Part shown: one piece after another, positions 24,338 through 33,381 of the stretch
How positions within the stretch are numbered: position 1 is the stretch's first letter
How the letters are laid out: each line of letters opens with the position of its first letter
Source of the DNA: an uncultured Oscillospiraceae bacterium
GTDB taxonomy: Bacteria > Bacillota > Clostridia > Oscillospirales > Oscillospiraceae
Direction of reading: 5' to 3'
Assembly (NCBI GenBank): GCA_910588455.1
Contig: CAJUPG010000003.1
Span: 23,373-59,151 of the forward strand
DNA length: 35,779 bases
Program-made: the position numbers and the translations under genes
The notes under the pieces: model-generated
The model's database searches: none
Told to the model about the DNA's origin: nothing
The model's input: only the letters and a program-made list of their open reading frames with translations

Positions 24338-24994
24338 ATGGACATCAACGAGATTTTACGCTATATGGGCTGTCCCCCGGAGCAGGCCGCGCCCCAGACC
24401 CGGACGCTGGCGGAACAGGCCGCGGTCCAAATGGAGCAGACCGCCCGGCCCCGGTCCGTGTTCCGGGAATCCGGTCTGTCCATCACCGGGGACGGCGTGC
24501 TGCTGGAGAGCGGGCTTCTGCTGCCCGGCCGGGATTTGGCCCAACATCTGGCGGGCTGCGACCGGGCCGTGATGCTGGCCGTCACCCTGTCCGCCCAGGC
24601 GGACACGCTCATCCGCCGGGCGGAAAGCCGGGACATGGCCCTGGCCCTGGCCCTGGACTGCGCCGCCGCCGCCCTGGTGGAGGAGGTCTGCGACAGGCTG
24701 GAGGGGGAGATTTTTGCAAAATACCCCGGCTGCTATTTCCCCTTCCGGTTCAGTCCTGGCTATGGGGACCTGCCTCTGTCCGTGCAGAGCGGCCTGCTGG
24801 CCCTGCTGGACGCCCCCCGGAAAATCGGGCTGTGCGCCAACGAAAACCATATTTTGACCCCCCGCAAGTCGGTCACCGCGCTCATCGGCGTATCCAGAGA
24901 GCCGGTGGGCCGGGCTGTGCGCAGCTGCCAGAGCTGCCCCGGGCGGGAGGGCTGTCAATACAGAAAGTCAGGTGGACACTGTGGAGCTTCATAA
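24338..24994 (+). CDS. Stand-alone MetH reactivation (AdoMet-binding) domain protein
   Basis: A 218-residue protein matching the methionine synthase activation domain, which normally is the C-terminal module of MetH. Seen: EVCDRLEGEIFAKYPGCYFPFRFSPGYGDLPL, with the R-x-S-P-G-Y segment of the AdoMet site, and ILTPRKSVTALIGVS. It should supply AdoMet and docking for reductive remethylation of the cobalamin when MetH is oxidised. It ends RSCQSCPGREGCQYRKSGGHC, a short cysteine-rich tail that is not part of the E. coli domain and might hold a metal or mediate electron transfer. It overlaps the metH start by several codons. Confidence 0.88.
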   Translation: MDINEILRYMGCPPEQAAPQTRTLAEQAAVQMEQTARPRSVFRESGLSITGDGVLLESGLLLPGRDLAQHLAGCDRAVMLAVTLSAQADTLIRRAESRDMALALALDCAAAALVEEVCDRLEGEIFAKYPGCYFPFRFSPGYGDLPLSVQSGLLALLDAPRKIGLCANENHILTPRKSVTALIGVSREPVGRAVRSCQSCPGREGCQYRKSGGHCGAS

Positions 24995-27350
24995 GCTGTT
25001 AGAGGGAAACAAGCCCATTCTGCTGGACGGCGGCATGGGGACCATGCTCCAGGCCAAGGGCCTGAAGCCCGGCGAGCCCCCGGAGCTGGCCGCACTCACC
25101 CATCCGGACTGGCTGCTGGATATTCACAGGGCCTACGTCCAGGCGGGGGCCCAGATCATCAGCGCCAGCACCTTCGGGGCGAATCGGGAAAAGCTGGCCC
25201 GGACGGGCAAGACCGTGGCGGAGGTGGTCCCCCCCACGGTGGAGATTGCCAGGCGGGCCGCCGGGGACCAGGCTCTGGTCGCGCTGGATTTGGGCCCCAT
25301 CGGCCAGCTTTTGGAGCCTACAGGCACCCTGCATTTCGAGGACGCGGTGAATATTTTCAAGGAAGTGGTCCGGGCGGGGGTGCAGGCCGGGGCAGACCTG
25401 ATTTTTATTGAGACCATGACCGACCTCCAGGAAACCCGCGCCGCCGTGCTGGCCGCCAAGGAATGCTGTAACCTGCCCATTCTGGCCTCCATGACCTACG
25501 AGGCCAACGGGCGGACCTTCCTGGGCTGCGATGTGGCCTCCTGCGCCCTCACCCTGGAGGGGCTTGGGGTGGACGCCATCGGCGTGAACTGCTCTCTCGG
25601 CCCCGGCCAGATGGAGCCTATGGCCCTGGACTTTTTGAAGTGGTCCACCCTGCCCGTCCTCATCAAGCCCAACGCCGGCCTGCCCGACCCGGAAACCGGC
25701 GGCTATGACATCACCCCGGAGGAGTTTGCCCAAAGCCTTGCCAGGCTGGTGGACGCGGGGGTGAAGCTGGTGGGCGGCTGCTGCGGCACCACGCCGGAGT
25801 ACATCCGCCTGCTGGCCCAGGCGGTTTCGGACAGGACTGTGCCCAATCTGCCCCGCACAGTCCCCGCCGCGGTGTGCAGCGGCACCCAGACCGTCCCCAT
25901 CGACCGGGTACGGGTGATTGGCGAGCGCCTCAACCCCACAGGCAAGAAGCGCATGAAGCAGGCCCTTCTGGATGGAGACGTGGACTATATGCTGGACCAG
26001 GCCCTGGAGCAGACCGGGGCCGGAGCGGACATTTTGGATGTTAACGTGGGCCTTCCAGGCATCGACGAGGGGGAGATTATGGTCCGGGTGGTCAAGGCCC
26101 TCCAGGGGGTGACGGACGCGCCCCTTCAGCTGGACTCCACCGACCCCCAGGTCCTGGAACGGGCCCTGCGGGTCTACTGCGGCAAGGCCATCGTCAACTC
26201 GGTCAACGGGGAGGACGGGGTGCTGGACGCCATTCTGCCCCTGGTGAAAAAGTACGGCGCGGCAGTGGTTGGCCTGACTCTGGATCAAGGGGGCATCCCC
26301 AAGAGCGCCCAGGCCCGGTTCAACATCGCCCAAAAGATTCTGCAAAAGGCCCTGTCCTGCGGCATCCGCCGGGAGGACGTATACATCGACTGTCTCACCC
26401 TCACCGTCTCCGCTGAGCAGGAGGGAGCTGTACAGACTCTGGAGGCCCTGGGCCGGGTCAAGGAGGAGCTGGGGCTGAAAACCGTGCTGGGGGTGTCCAA
26501 TATCTCCTTCGGCCTGCCTGTCCGGCCTGTGGTCAACCAGAACTTCCTCATGATGGCCATGACCCGCGGGCTGGACCTGCCCATTATCAACCCCAATATA
26601 GAGGCCATGATGGCGGCGGTGCGCAGCTACCACCTGTTGATGAACATCGACAAGGAGGCCCGGGAATTTATTGCCGCCTATGGCATGGAGTCCAGCCAGC
26701 CCCAGAGGGCCGCAGCTTCCGCGTCCAGTACCCGCAGTCTGGCGGAGGTGGTGGAGGCCGGTTTGCGGGGGGAGGCCGGTCCGGCGGTGGACGCCCTGCT
26801 GGAGACCACGCCGCCTATGGAGATTATCGACGGCATCCTGATTCCCGCCCTGGACCGGGTGGGGGCGCGGTTTGAAGCGGGCAAGGTATTTCTGCCTCAG
26901 CTGATTCAGGCCGCCGGAGCCGCCCAGGCCGCCTTCGAGGTCTTACGGACCCATCTGGCCAAGTCGGACGGAGAATCCGTCAGCCGGGGCACCATTGTCA
27001 TTGCCACCGTCAAGGGGGATGTCCACGACATCGGCAAGAACATCGTCCGGGTGCTGCTGGAAAATTACGGCTACCGGGTAATCGACCTGGGCAAGGACGT
27101 GGAGCCCGCCGCCGTGGTCCGGGCCGCCCGGGAGCACAAGGCCCCCCTGGTGGGGCTGTCCGCCCTTATGACCACCACCCTGAAAAGCATGGAGGAGACG
27201 GTGGACCTGCTCCACCGGGAGGGGGTGCCCTGCAAGGTAATGGTGGGCGGCGCGGTGCTCACCCCCGGCTACGCCAAGCAGATCGGCGCGGATTTCTATG
27301 CCAGGGACGCCAAGCAGAGCGTGGATATTGCAAAAGAAGTGATTGGATAG
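24972..27350 (+). CDS. metH: Cobalamin-dependent methionine synthase, lacking the activation domain
   Basis: A 792-residue enzyme transferring a methyl group from methyl-THF to homocysteine through cobalamin. Domains: homocysteine-binding barrel (about 1-300) with zinc cysteines 207, 270 and 271 (GVNCSLGP, GGCCGTTP); pterin-binding barrel (about 314-575, IGERLNPTGK); B12 cap (about 590-665); B12 Rossmann domain with the base-off ligand DVHDIG (His about 685) and GGAVLTPGYA. The fourth, AdoMet-binding module is absent here and encoded by the preceding gene. The start is either GTG 24972 or GTG 24981; the latter has AGGTGG five bases ahead. Both overlap the upstream gene in another frame. Confidence 0.95.
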   Translation: MDTVELHKLLEGNKPILLDGGMGTMLQAKGLKPGEPPELAALTHPDWLLDIHRAYVQAGAQIISASTFGANREKLARTGKTVAEVVPPTVEIARRAAGDQALVALDLGPIGQLLEPTGTLHFEDAVNIFKEVVRAGVQAGADLIFIETMTDLQETRAAVLAAKECCNLPILASMTYEANGRTFLGCDVASCALTLEGLGVDAIGVNCSLGPGQMEPMALDFLKWSTLPVLIKPNAGLPDPETGGYDITPEEFAQSLARLVDAGVKLVGGCCGTTPEYIRLLAQAVSDRTVPNLPRTVPAAVCSGTQTVPIDRVRVIGERLNPTGKKRMKQALLDGDVDYMLDQALEQTGAGADILDVNVGLPGIDEGEIMVRVVKALQGVTDAPLQLDSTDPQVLERALRVYCGKAIVNSVNGEDGVLDAILPLVKKYGAAVVGLTLDQGGIPKSAQARFNIAQKILQKALSCGIRREDVYIDCLTLTVSAEQEGAVQTLEALGRVKEELGLKTVLGVSNISFGLPVRPVVNQNFLMMAMTRGLDLPIINPNIEAMMAAVRSYHLLMNIDKEAREFIAAYGMESSQPQRAAASASSTRSLAEVVEAGLRGEAGPAVDALLETTPPMEIIDGILIPALDRVGARFEAGKVFLPQLIQAAGAAQAAFEVLRTHLAKSDGESVSRGTIVIATVKGDVHDIGKNIVRVLLENYGYRVIDLGKDVEPAAVVRAAREHKAPLVGLSALMTTTLKSMEETVDLLHREGVPCKVMVGGAVLTPGYAKQIGADFYARDAKQSVDIAKEVIG

Positions 27351-27353
27351 CCA

Positions 27354-27387
27354 AAAACAAGCGGCCGCTGGTGCGGCCGCTTGTTTT
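27354..27387. terminator. Bidirectional intrinsic terminator after metH
   Basis: A 15-bp perfect hairpin (arms 27354-27368 and 27373-27387, loop TGGT) with A-run and T-run ends, between the convergent metH and the flippase gene. Confidence 0.85.
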
Positions 27388-27389
27388 AT

Positions 27390-28517
27390 TTACAGCATCG
27401 AGCCCTCCGGGCCGCTGCGGGTATTTAAATACCGCTTCACCGCTTTCACCCGCCGCTTTTCCGCATGGGCGGTCAACTCCCGCAGGGCCCGCTCCCGGGC
27501 CTCCCGGCTGGTGCGCAGGTGAACGGCTACCGCCACCCCCGCGCTCAGAAGCAAAAACGTATAGAAGCTCACCCCCCGGGAAACCAGCATCGCGGGGGTC
27601 ACCAGCGCTTCCCCAAAGATAAACTGGAAGGCCGATACGAAGCTTCCCTCTGCGGGGCCCACCGCCCCGGGCAGGGGCAGATTGCACACCGCCAGAGTCA
27701 CCAGAGCCTGGGTTCCGGCCACCTGGGCCCAGGTGCATCCGGACTGCCCGAAGGCCAGATACACCGCCCAGGGCACGCTGAACAGCATCCCCAGCTGCAC
27801 CAGGCACAGAACCAGCACCCGCAGGGTGAGTCCCGGATTTTTCTTGATGCACTGAGCCCCCTTGGCGTACTCGCCCAGCTGAATTTCCAGCTTTTCCCGG
27901 GCCTTTTCCGTGTTCTTCACAAGCCGGATTCGGGCCAGCAGACCTAAAACGCCGCCGCAGATTCTCCGGGCCACACCGGGCAGGAACATAACCATAGCCA
28001 TTCCCGCGGTCAGCGCAACCATCACGCCGCCTCCGTAGAGCAGCAGCACCGCCAGTCCGCCCCGCATCTGCCCGGACAGTCCCGGTACGAAGAACCAGAC
28101 CGCTCCGCCCCACAGCAGGGTGGCAATCTGATAGCAGGCGGCGATCAGCATCATGTTCAGTGCCCCGTGGGCGGCGGGAATCTGATCCCGGCTCATGTAG
28201 TAAATCTGGGCAGGCTGGCCGCCGGTGGCCGACGGGGTGATCGAGCTGACATAAAAGCCCACAAAGGAGTAGCCCAGGCACCGGCCAAAGGGGGCCGCAT
28301 GGCCCAGCCGGCCCAGAATCTGCTTGGTACACAGGGCCTCACAGCTCACATAGGCGAACATAAACCCCAGCGCCAGCAGGATATATTGGGGCCGCAGCTG
28401 CTTCAGGGCGGCCCCCAGCAGGGACAGGGGCTGGCCCCGGAGGATCACGCCCCCGGTAATCCCCATCAGCAGCACAATCAGGGCAATCCCCAGTGCGTTT
28501 TTCCTTCCTGAAATCAT
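27390..28517 (-). CDS. Lysylphosphatidylglycerol synthase TM-region/UPF0104 family membrane protein
   Basis: A 375-residue protein with about eight to nine membrane helices, of the UPF0104/YbhN family that resembles the flippase half of MprF. Seen: GYSFVGFYVSSITPSATGGQPAQIYYM, a family hallmark, and LPLPGAVGPAEGSF in the second half, both typical of lipid flippase-like members. It lacks the C-terminal aminoacyl-lipid synthase domain, so it should not make lysyl-PG itself; the short cytoplasmic tail is basic. The start overlaps the stop of the upstream glycosyltransferase (ATGA), so I infer that it moves or supports the glycolipid made by that enzyme. Confidence 0.88.
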   Translation of the reverse strand: MISGRKNALGIALIVLLMGITGGVILRGQPLSLLGAALKQLRPQYILLALGFMFAYVSCEALCTKQILGRLGHAAPFGRCLGYSFVGFYVSSITPSATGGQPAQIYYMSRDQIPAAHGALNMMLIAACYQIATLLWGGAVWFFVPGLSGQMRGGLAVLLLYGGGVMVALTAGMAMVMFLPGVARRICGGVLGLLARIRLVKNTEKAREKLEIQLGEYAKGAQCIKKNPGLTLRVLVLCLVQLGMLFSVPWAVYLAFGQSGCTWAQVAGTQALVTLAVCNLPLPGAVGPAEGSFVSAFQFIFGEALVTPAMLVSRGVSFYTFLLLSAGVAVAVHLRTSREARERALRELTAHAEKRRVKAVKRYLNTRSGPEGSML

Positions 28518-29596
28518 ACCGCCACCTCCTGGCTGGCCACAATCGCTTCCATCATTTGGTTCAGGCTCTCCGCCTCCAGCTGGCCCTTCATCTGCCCCAT
28601 CCGGGTCCGGGCCGCTTGCAGTGCGTAGTCGTGCTCCAGCAGAAGCGCAATGTCCTTTACGCAGTCCTCTCCGGCCACCCAGCCGATCCCCTCCCGGACC
28701 AGCCAGCGGGCGTTGTTGCGCTCCTGCTGAAGCGCGGGCGGCCAGGTAAGAATGGGCACCTGGGCGAAAATCGTTTCAAACAGGGTGATGCCGCCGGGCT
28801 TGGTGACAATCAGGTCCGCCCGGGACATATAGTCCCACACGTGGTCCGTATAGCCCACCACCTGAATGTTCTCCCACCGGCCGTACAGCCGCTTGAAGAG
28901 CTTCTCGTTGCGGCCAGTGATAATGGTAATATGGGTGTTGGGCAGGGCGCTCAGCTCCTGGTAGAACCGGCTGTCCCTGGGGAGCAGCCCCAGACCGCCG
29001 CCCATAATCAGCACCTCCCGGACTCCGGAGGTCCTTTTGCGGGCCAGGGTCCGGAACTCCTCCCGGACAGGGATGCCGGTAACACAGACGCAGGCTGGGT
29101 CCACCCCCTTGGCCGCCAGGTCCTCCAGCACCTGCCGGCTGGGCACCAGATAGCAGTCGGTATTCTGATTGATCCACTCTGGATGACTGGTCACGTCGGT
29201 GACGCAGGTGAGCAGGGGCAGGTCCAGCCCCCACTCCCCCTTCAGCCGGGACACCAGCTGTGCGCACAGAGGATGGGTGGCAATGACGGCGTCGGGGCGG
29301 CTGTGGTGAATCAGCTCCACCAGCTTATCCAGAAACAGGCCCTCAAAGGGGGGCCGGGCGTCCGGACGGCCCAGAGAGGTCAATTTATAGTAGGTATTGA
29401 ACAGATGGGTGCCGTAGGTAACCACCAGATTAAAGCTCTTATACATCGCATCGGACAGGTTGGGCATGGCGTAGGCGGGGAAATCCACCACATCCACGGT
29501 CCATTGGGGGAACTCCCCCAGCAGCTGCTGCCGCAGGGACATCGACGCAGACCAGTGGCCCATTCCGAACTTTCCGGTTAAAATCAAAATATTCAT
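28514..29596 (-). CDS. MGDG synthase/UgtP-type glycosyltransferase
   Basis: A 360-residue GT-B enzyme of the monogalactosyldiacylglycerol synthase family. The N-terminal half begins MNILILTGKFGMGHWSAS, with the GHW-x-A acceptor loop and VDVVDF; the C-terminal half has VLIMGGGLGLLPRD and DLIVTKPGGITLFET, the nucleotide-sugar binding segment. It probably transfers glucose or galactose to diacylglycerol to make a membrane glycolipid (or lipoteichoic-acid anchor), at the inner face of the membrane. The ATG at 29596 is chosen over 29611 because GGAGG is eight bases upstream. It is coupled to the following membrane protein by a four-base overlap. Confidence 0.88.
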   Translation of the reverse strand: MNILILTGKFGMGHWSASMSLRQQLLGEFPQWTVDVVDFPAYAMPNLSDAMYKSFNLVVTYGTHLFNTYYKLTSLGRPDARPPFEGLFLDKLVELIHHSRPDAVIATHPLCAQLVSRLKGEWGLDLPLLTCVTDVTSHPEWINQNTDCYLVPSRQVLEDLAAKGVDPACVCVTGIPVREEFRTLARKRTSGVREVLIMGGGLGLLPRDSRFYQELSALPNTHITIITGRNEKLFKRLYGRWENIQVVGYTDHVWDYMSRADLIVTKPGGITLFETIFAQVPILTWPPALQQERNNARWLVREGIGWVAGEDCVKDIALLLEHDYALQAARTRMGQMKGQLEAESLNQMMEAIVASQEVAV

Positions 29597-29733
29597 CCCA
29601 AAATCCTCCATAGGCGCTTCTCCGATTTAGTATAGCCAGTATAGCAGAGCTTTCTTAAAATCCAAGGATAGATTTCTTAAAACTTTATGAAGAATCTTTT
29701 TGCAGGTTTTTTAAAAAATCTTGCAAAAGGGGG

Positions 29734-29762
29734 TTGACATTTCCTCCGCGTTGTAGTATATT
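29734..29762 (+). promoter_or_regulatory. Strong promoter in the 29.7-kb intergenic region
   Basis: Consensus TTGACA (29734-29739), 17-base spacer, TATATT (29757-29762). An imperfect AT-rich inverted repeat (about 29694-29727) lies just upstream and could bind a regulator. The transcript would begin near 29769. Confidence 0.6.
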
Positions 29763-30087
29763 ATGGACAGAAAGGATGAGTCCAATGTACAGGTAACACA
29801 GCAAAGCAGCCAAATTCTCTCCCATGCTCCCCTCCCAGTTGCGCGTTAGCCAGGAATGACGCGCAGGCACGACGATAGCGGGAAGCAGACAGGCTGCAAA
29901 TCTCCTGCGGACTGTTCATCGCCCAGCAGAGGAAAAAGCGCTCAAACACAACACGGACCTCATCAGCGAGGTGCACAAACAACAATGTGCAAGAGAATGT
30001 GAGATTTGGGGCAAGACGTACTTTGCGGAAGGCCGTTTGATGGACAGGGCCGTGATTCTGAAGAAAGAGAGGTTAAACAGATGTTAG
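29763..30087 (+). pseudogene. Probable decayed small gene (multiple frameshifts) or untranslated transcript
   Basis: No frame is open through this segment, yet three stretches read like protein: MDRKDESNVQVTQQSSQIL (from 29763), then a segment with READRLQISCG in another frame around 29850-29930, then EEKALKHNTDLISEVHKQ and CEIWGKTYFAEGRLMDRAVI in a third frame, ending at the TAG 30085-30087. Joined they would give about 105 residues of a charged helical protein that I do not recognise. At least two frameshifts and one stop separate them. A strong promoter precedes it (29734) and a strong terminator follows (30104), so it may still be transcribed. Its base composition is more AT-rich than the neighbours. 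An untranslated RNA is the alternative reading. Confidence 0.35.
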
Positions 30088-30103
30088 ATATTAAGAATCA
30101 TCA

Positions 30104-30149
30104 GAAATGACCCTTGACCGGGAGTTTGGTCAAGGGTCATTTCTTTTTT
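30104..30149 (+). terminator. Strong intrinsic terminator of the cryptic transcript
   Basis: A 16-bp perfect stem (arms 30104-30119 and 30128-30143, 8-base loop) followed by six T residues. Confidence 0.85.
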
Positions 30150-30180
30150 CTGTCTTTCTTACAAACCATTCAAAAAATAA

Positions 30181-30209
30181 TTGACAGTTTAACGATAATA
30201 TAGTATACT
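30181..30209 (+). promoter_or_regulatory. Predicted promoter for the small secreted protein
   Basis: TTGACA (30181-30186), 17-base spacer, TATACT (30204-30209); AAGGAGG stands seven bases before the ATG at 30258. Confidence 0.65.
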
Positions 30210-30257
30210 CTGAATGTAAAGCATAGGCCGATGCAAATACAATAAGGAGGTTTCTCT

Positions 30258-30647
30258 ATGAAAGTAAAAAACCTGCTCGCTTTTCTATTGACCCTTACCT
30301 TTATCGTTATCCCCGCCTCCGCAGGGAGCCATGACGACCTGATCCAGCCCTATGATATGGGCATCGCATCCGGGTATCTGTACGACGCTACGCAGTTCAC
30401 GGAAACCTATCGTCTGGACCGTGAAAATGGGGCGAATGTCAATTTCTATGTGGAAAATTTGGGGAATGTCAGCGTCGAAATTACGATCAACGGGGGCGTT
30501 TCAAAAATCCTTGCCCCCGGACAATCCGGACACATTTCCTATCCGGTTGTATTCTTTGTGCCTGAATACAAGTTCAAAGCGGTGCCCACTCCCAATGGCG
30601 GCAATATCAGCATCTATTACTCGATTGCCCAGCGGGACAGCACCTAA
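30258..30647 (+). CDS. Small secreted protein of unknown function
   Basis: A 129-residue protein with a textbook signal peptide (KVKNLLAFLLTLTFIVIPASA, cleavage likely after ASA at about residue 22), leaving a mature chain of about 107 residues. No cysteines are present in the mature part, so no lipobox and no disulfides. The middle alternates polar and hydrophobic residues (NVNFYVENLGNVSVEI, then GVSKILAPGQSG), consistent with a small all-beta domain that presents asparagine-rich loops. I do not recognise the family. It is a single-gene unit between its own strong promoter and a two-way terminator, in a region more AT-rich than its neighbours. It could be a surface or matrix component. Confidence 0.75.
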   Translation: MKVKNLLAFLLTLTFIVIPASAGSHDDLIQPYDMGIASGYLYDATQFTETYRLDRENGANVNFYVENLGNVSVEITINGGVSKILAPGQSGHISYPVVFFVPEYKFKAVPTPNGGNISIYYSIAQRDST

Positions 30648-30656
30648 CCAAATAAT

Positions 30657-30691
30657 AAAAACGCCCCTTGATCGGATCAAGGGGCGTTTTT
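30657..30691. terminator. Bidirectional intrinsic terminator
   Basis: Near-perfect 17-base arms (30657-30673 and 30675-30691) with A-run and T-run ends, between the convergent secreted-protein gene and hflX. Confidence 0.8.
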
Positions 30692-30692
30692 A

Positions 30693-31966
<1,274 letters not shown>

Positions 31967-31970
<4 letters not shown>

Positions 31971-32317
31971 GATTCAAATTCCTCCAAATGGGCCTGGCTC
32001 CACTCCAGCATGGCGTGAAGCAGCGGCGCAAAGCTCTCGCCCAGGGGCGTTAACGTGTACTCCACCCGGGGCGGCACCTCCCCAAAGACCTCCCGGTGGA
32101 CAAAGCCGTCCCCCTCCAGCTCCCGCAGTTGGCGGGCCAGGGTGGCGTGGGTCACCCCGTCCAGGCGGCGCTGGAGCTCTCCGAAGCGCTGGACCCGGTA
32201 GGCGGCAATATACCACAAAATCAGGATTTTCCACTTGCCCCCCAGCACCGACTGAAGCCGGCTCATGGGCACGCAGCGGGAGAGCGCGTCCGGGGCGGTA
32301 AACTTGTTTTCTGCCAT
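31967..32317 (-). CDS. HxlR family winged-helix transcriptional regulator
   Basis: A 116-residue regulator of the HxlR family. Family blocks: RCVPMSRLQSVLGGKWKILILWYI (an early Cys, then the GGKW segment), RFGELQRRLDGVTHATLARQLRELEGDGFVHREV as helix-turn-helix and wing, and VEYTLTPLGESFAPLLHAM. The ATG at 32317 is chosen since AAAGGG lies six bases upstream; the open frame goes further to a TTG at 32350. Its promoter is overlaid by an 8-6-8 inverted repeat (32341-32362), which suggests autorepression and possible control of the divergent radical SAM gene. HxlR proteins often respond to reactive electrophiles or redox changes; the early Cys might serve this, an inference. Confidence 0.9.
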
Positions 32318-32340
32318 AACCGGCCCTTTCAAACCATCAA

Positions 32341-32362
32341 ATAGTATCAAAAAAGAGACTAT
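32341..32362. promoter_or_regulatory. Inverted repeat operator over the HxlR promoter
   Basis: ATAGTATC, six A residues, GAGACTAT: 7 of 8 positions are symmetric. It covers the -10 box and spacer of the regulator's promoter, with the radical SAM gene divergent about 80 bases away. Confidence 0.5.
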
Positions 32363-32369
32363 CTTTCAA
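32341..32369 (-). promoter_or_regulatory. Predicted promoter for hxlR-type gene and hflX
   Basis: On the minus strand TTGAAA (32364-32369) and TACTAT (32341-32346) with a 17-base spacer. Confidence 0.5.
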
Positions 32370-32442
32370 AAATAATCGTACTTGCGGGCTTCTTTTCTTT
32401 GGAGTACCCTGGGGGCAGATTCAAAGAAAGGAAGCGATTTTC

Positions 32443-33378
32443 GTGCATTTTACCGGAACCATCTGGCGGCCTCCCTATGAGGCTGCCTCCCTCCTGCTGG
32501 AGGTCACCGCGGGCTGTACCCATCACAGGTGCAAATTCTGCACTCTCTACGAGGACCTGCCCTTCTCCTTCCGTATGTCCCCGCTGGAGGACATCGAAGC
32601 GGACCTGCTGGAGCTCCAGACTCTGGCCCACTCCCCTCTGGACAAGCTCTCCGCCGCCCTCCAGGGAACCCCCCAGCGGGAGCCCTTCTCCCGGGCGTTT
32701 TTGACCGGAGCGAATCCCTTTGTGCTGCAAACGGAGCGCCTGGAGCAAATCGCGGCGCTGATCCAGACGTATTTCCCCGGCTGCCGGTCCATCGGCTGCT
32801 TCGCCCGCATTACGGACGTCGCCCTCAAAACCGACGAAGAGCTGGCCCGGCTGAGCCGGGCGGGCTACGGCGGCGTTACCATCGGCGTGGAGACCGGCGA
32901 CGGCCCGGCGCTGGAGTTCATGGACAAGGGCTATGCCCCGGAGGACATTTTGGTCCAGTGCCGCCGTCTGGACCGGGCGGGCATCCGGTATCATTTCTTC
33001 TACCTCACCGGAATTGCCGGAGCCGGGGCGGGGGAACGCAGCGCAAAAGCCAGCGCGGCCCTGTTCAATCAGCTCCGCCCGGAGCGGATCGGCTCCTCCA
33101 TGCTCACGGTTTACCCCGCCTCCCGGCTGTCTGAGGAGATCCGGGCGGGACGCTGGCGCGAAGCCGGCGAGCTGGAAAAGTACGCCGAGCTGCGCACCCT
33201 GATTTCCTGTCTGGACATCCCGGTAACCTTCGCCGCCCTGGGCGCCTCCAACCCCTACTTGCTCCAGGGGGAGCTCCCCCAAGACCGGGGCCGGCTGCTG
33301 GGGGAGCTGGACCGGATTCTGGAGACCGCCGGAGAGGGGCGGCTGCGCCAGTACCGGACCGCCCTGCCCCATCTATAG
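32443..33378 (+). CDS. Radical SAM protein with CX4CX2C cluster motif
   Basis: A 311-residue radical SAM enzyme. The cluster motif is CTHHRCKFC (about residues 25-33), spaced CX4CX2C rather than the standard CX3CX2C, a variant seen in a group of Firmicutes radical SAM proteins. Other family segments: FLTGANPF, IGCFARITDV, GYGGVTIGVETGDGPALEFMDKGY (SAM-binding beta strand) and FFYLTGIAGAG. No B12 domain and no C-terminal extra cluster are present. The reaction is unknown. The start is GTG at 32443 with AAAGGA upstream. It is divergent from the HxlR-type regulator, which may control it. A weak promoter candidate (TTGCGG 32382, TACCCT 32405) is present. Confidence 0.85.
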   Translation: MHFTGTIWRPPYEAASLLLEVTAGCTHHRCKFCTLYEDLPFSFRMSPLEDIEADLLELQTLAHSPLDKLSAALQGTPQREPFSRAFLTGANPFVLQTERLEQIAALIQTYFPGCRSIGCFARITDVALKTDEELARLSRAGYGGVTIGVETGDGPALEFMDKGYAPEDILVQCRRLDRAGIRYHFFYLTGIAGAGAGERSAKASAALFNQLRPERIGSSMLTVYPASRLSEEIRAGRWREAGELEKYAELRTLISCLDIPVTFAALGASNPYLLQGELPQDRGRLLGELDRILETAGEGRLRQYRTALPHL

Positions 33379-33381
33379 GGT

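Noticed and set aside
24999..26633. 544-codon open frame antisense to metH
   Set aside because: No recognisable motifs; metH on the plus strand is unmistakable.
29774..29794. Six-codon leader peptide (MSPMYR) after the strong promoter
   Set aside because: Too short to support without conservation; no attenuator-like pair of hairpins follows.
29685..29825. 46-codon minus-strand ORF (MGENLAALLCYLYIGLILSV...) with a hydrophobic centre, opposite the strong promoter
   Set aside because: It has a ribosome-like site but no promoter that I can see on its strand, and it lies across the plus-strand promoter; a toxin-like peptide cannot be supported.
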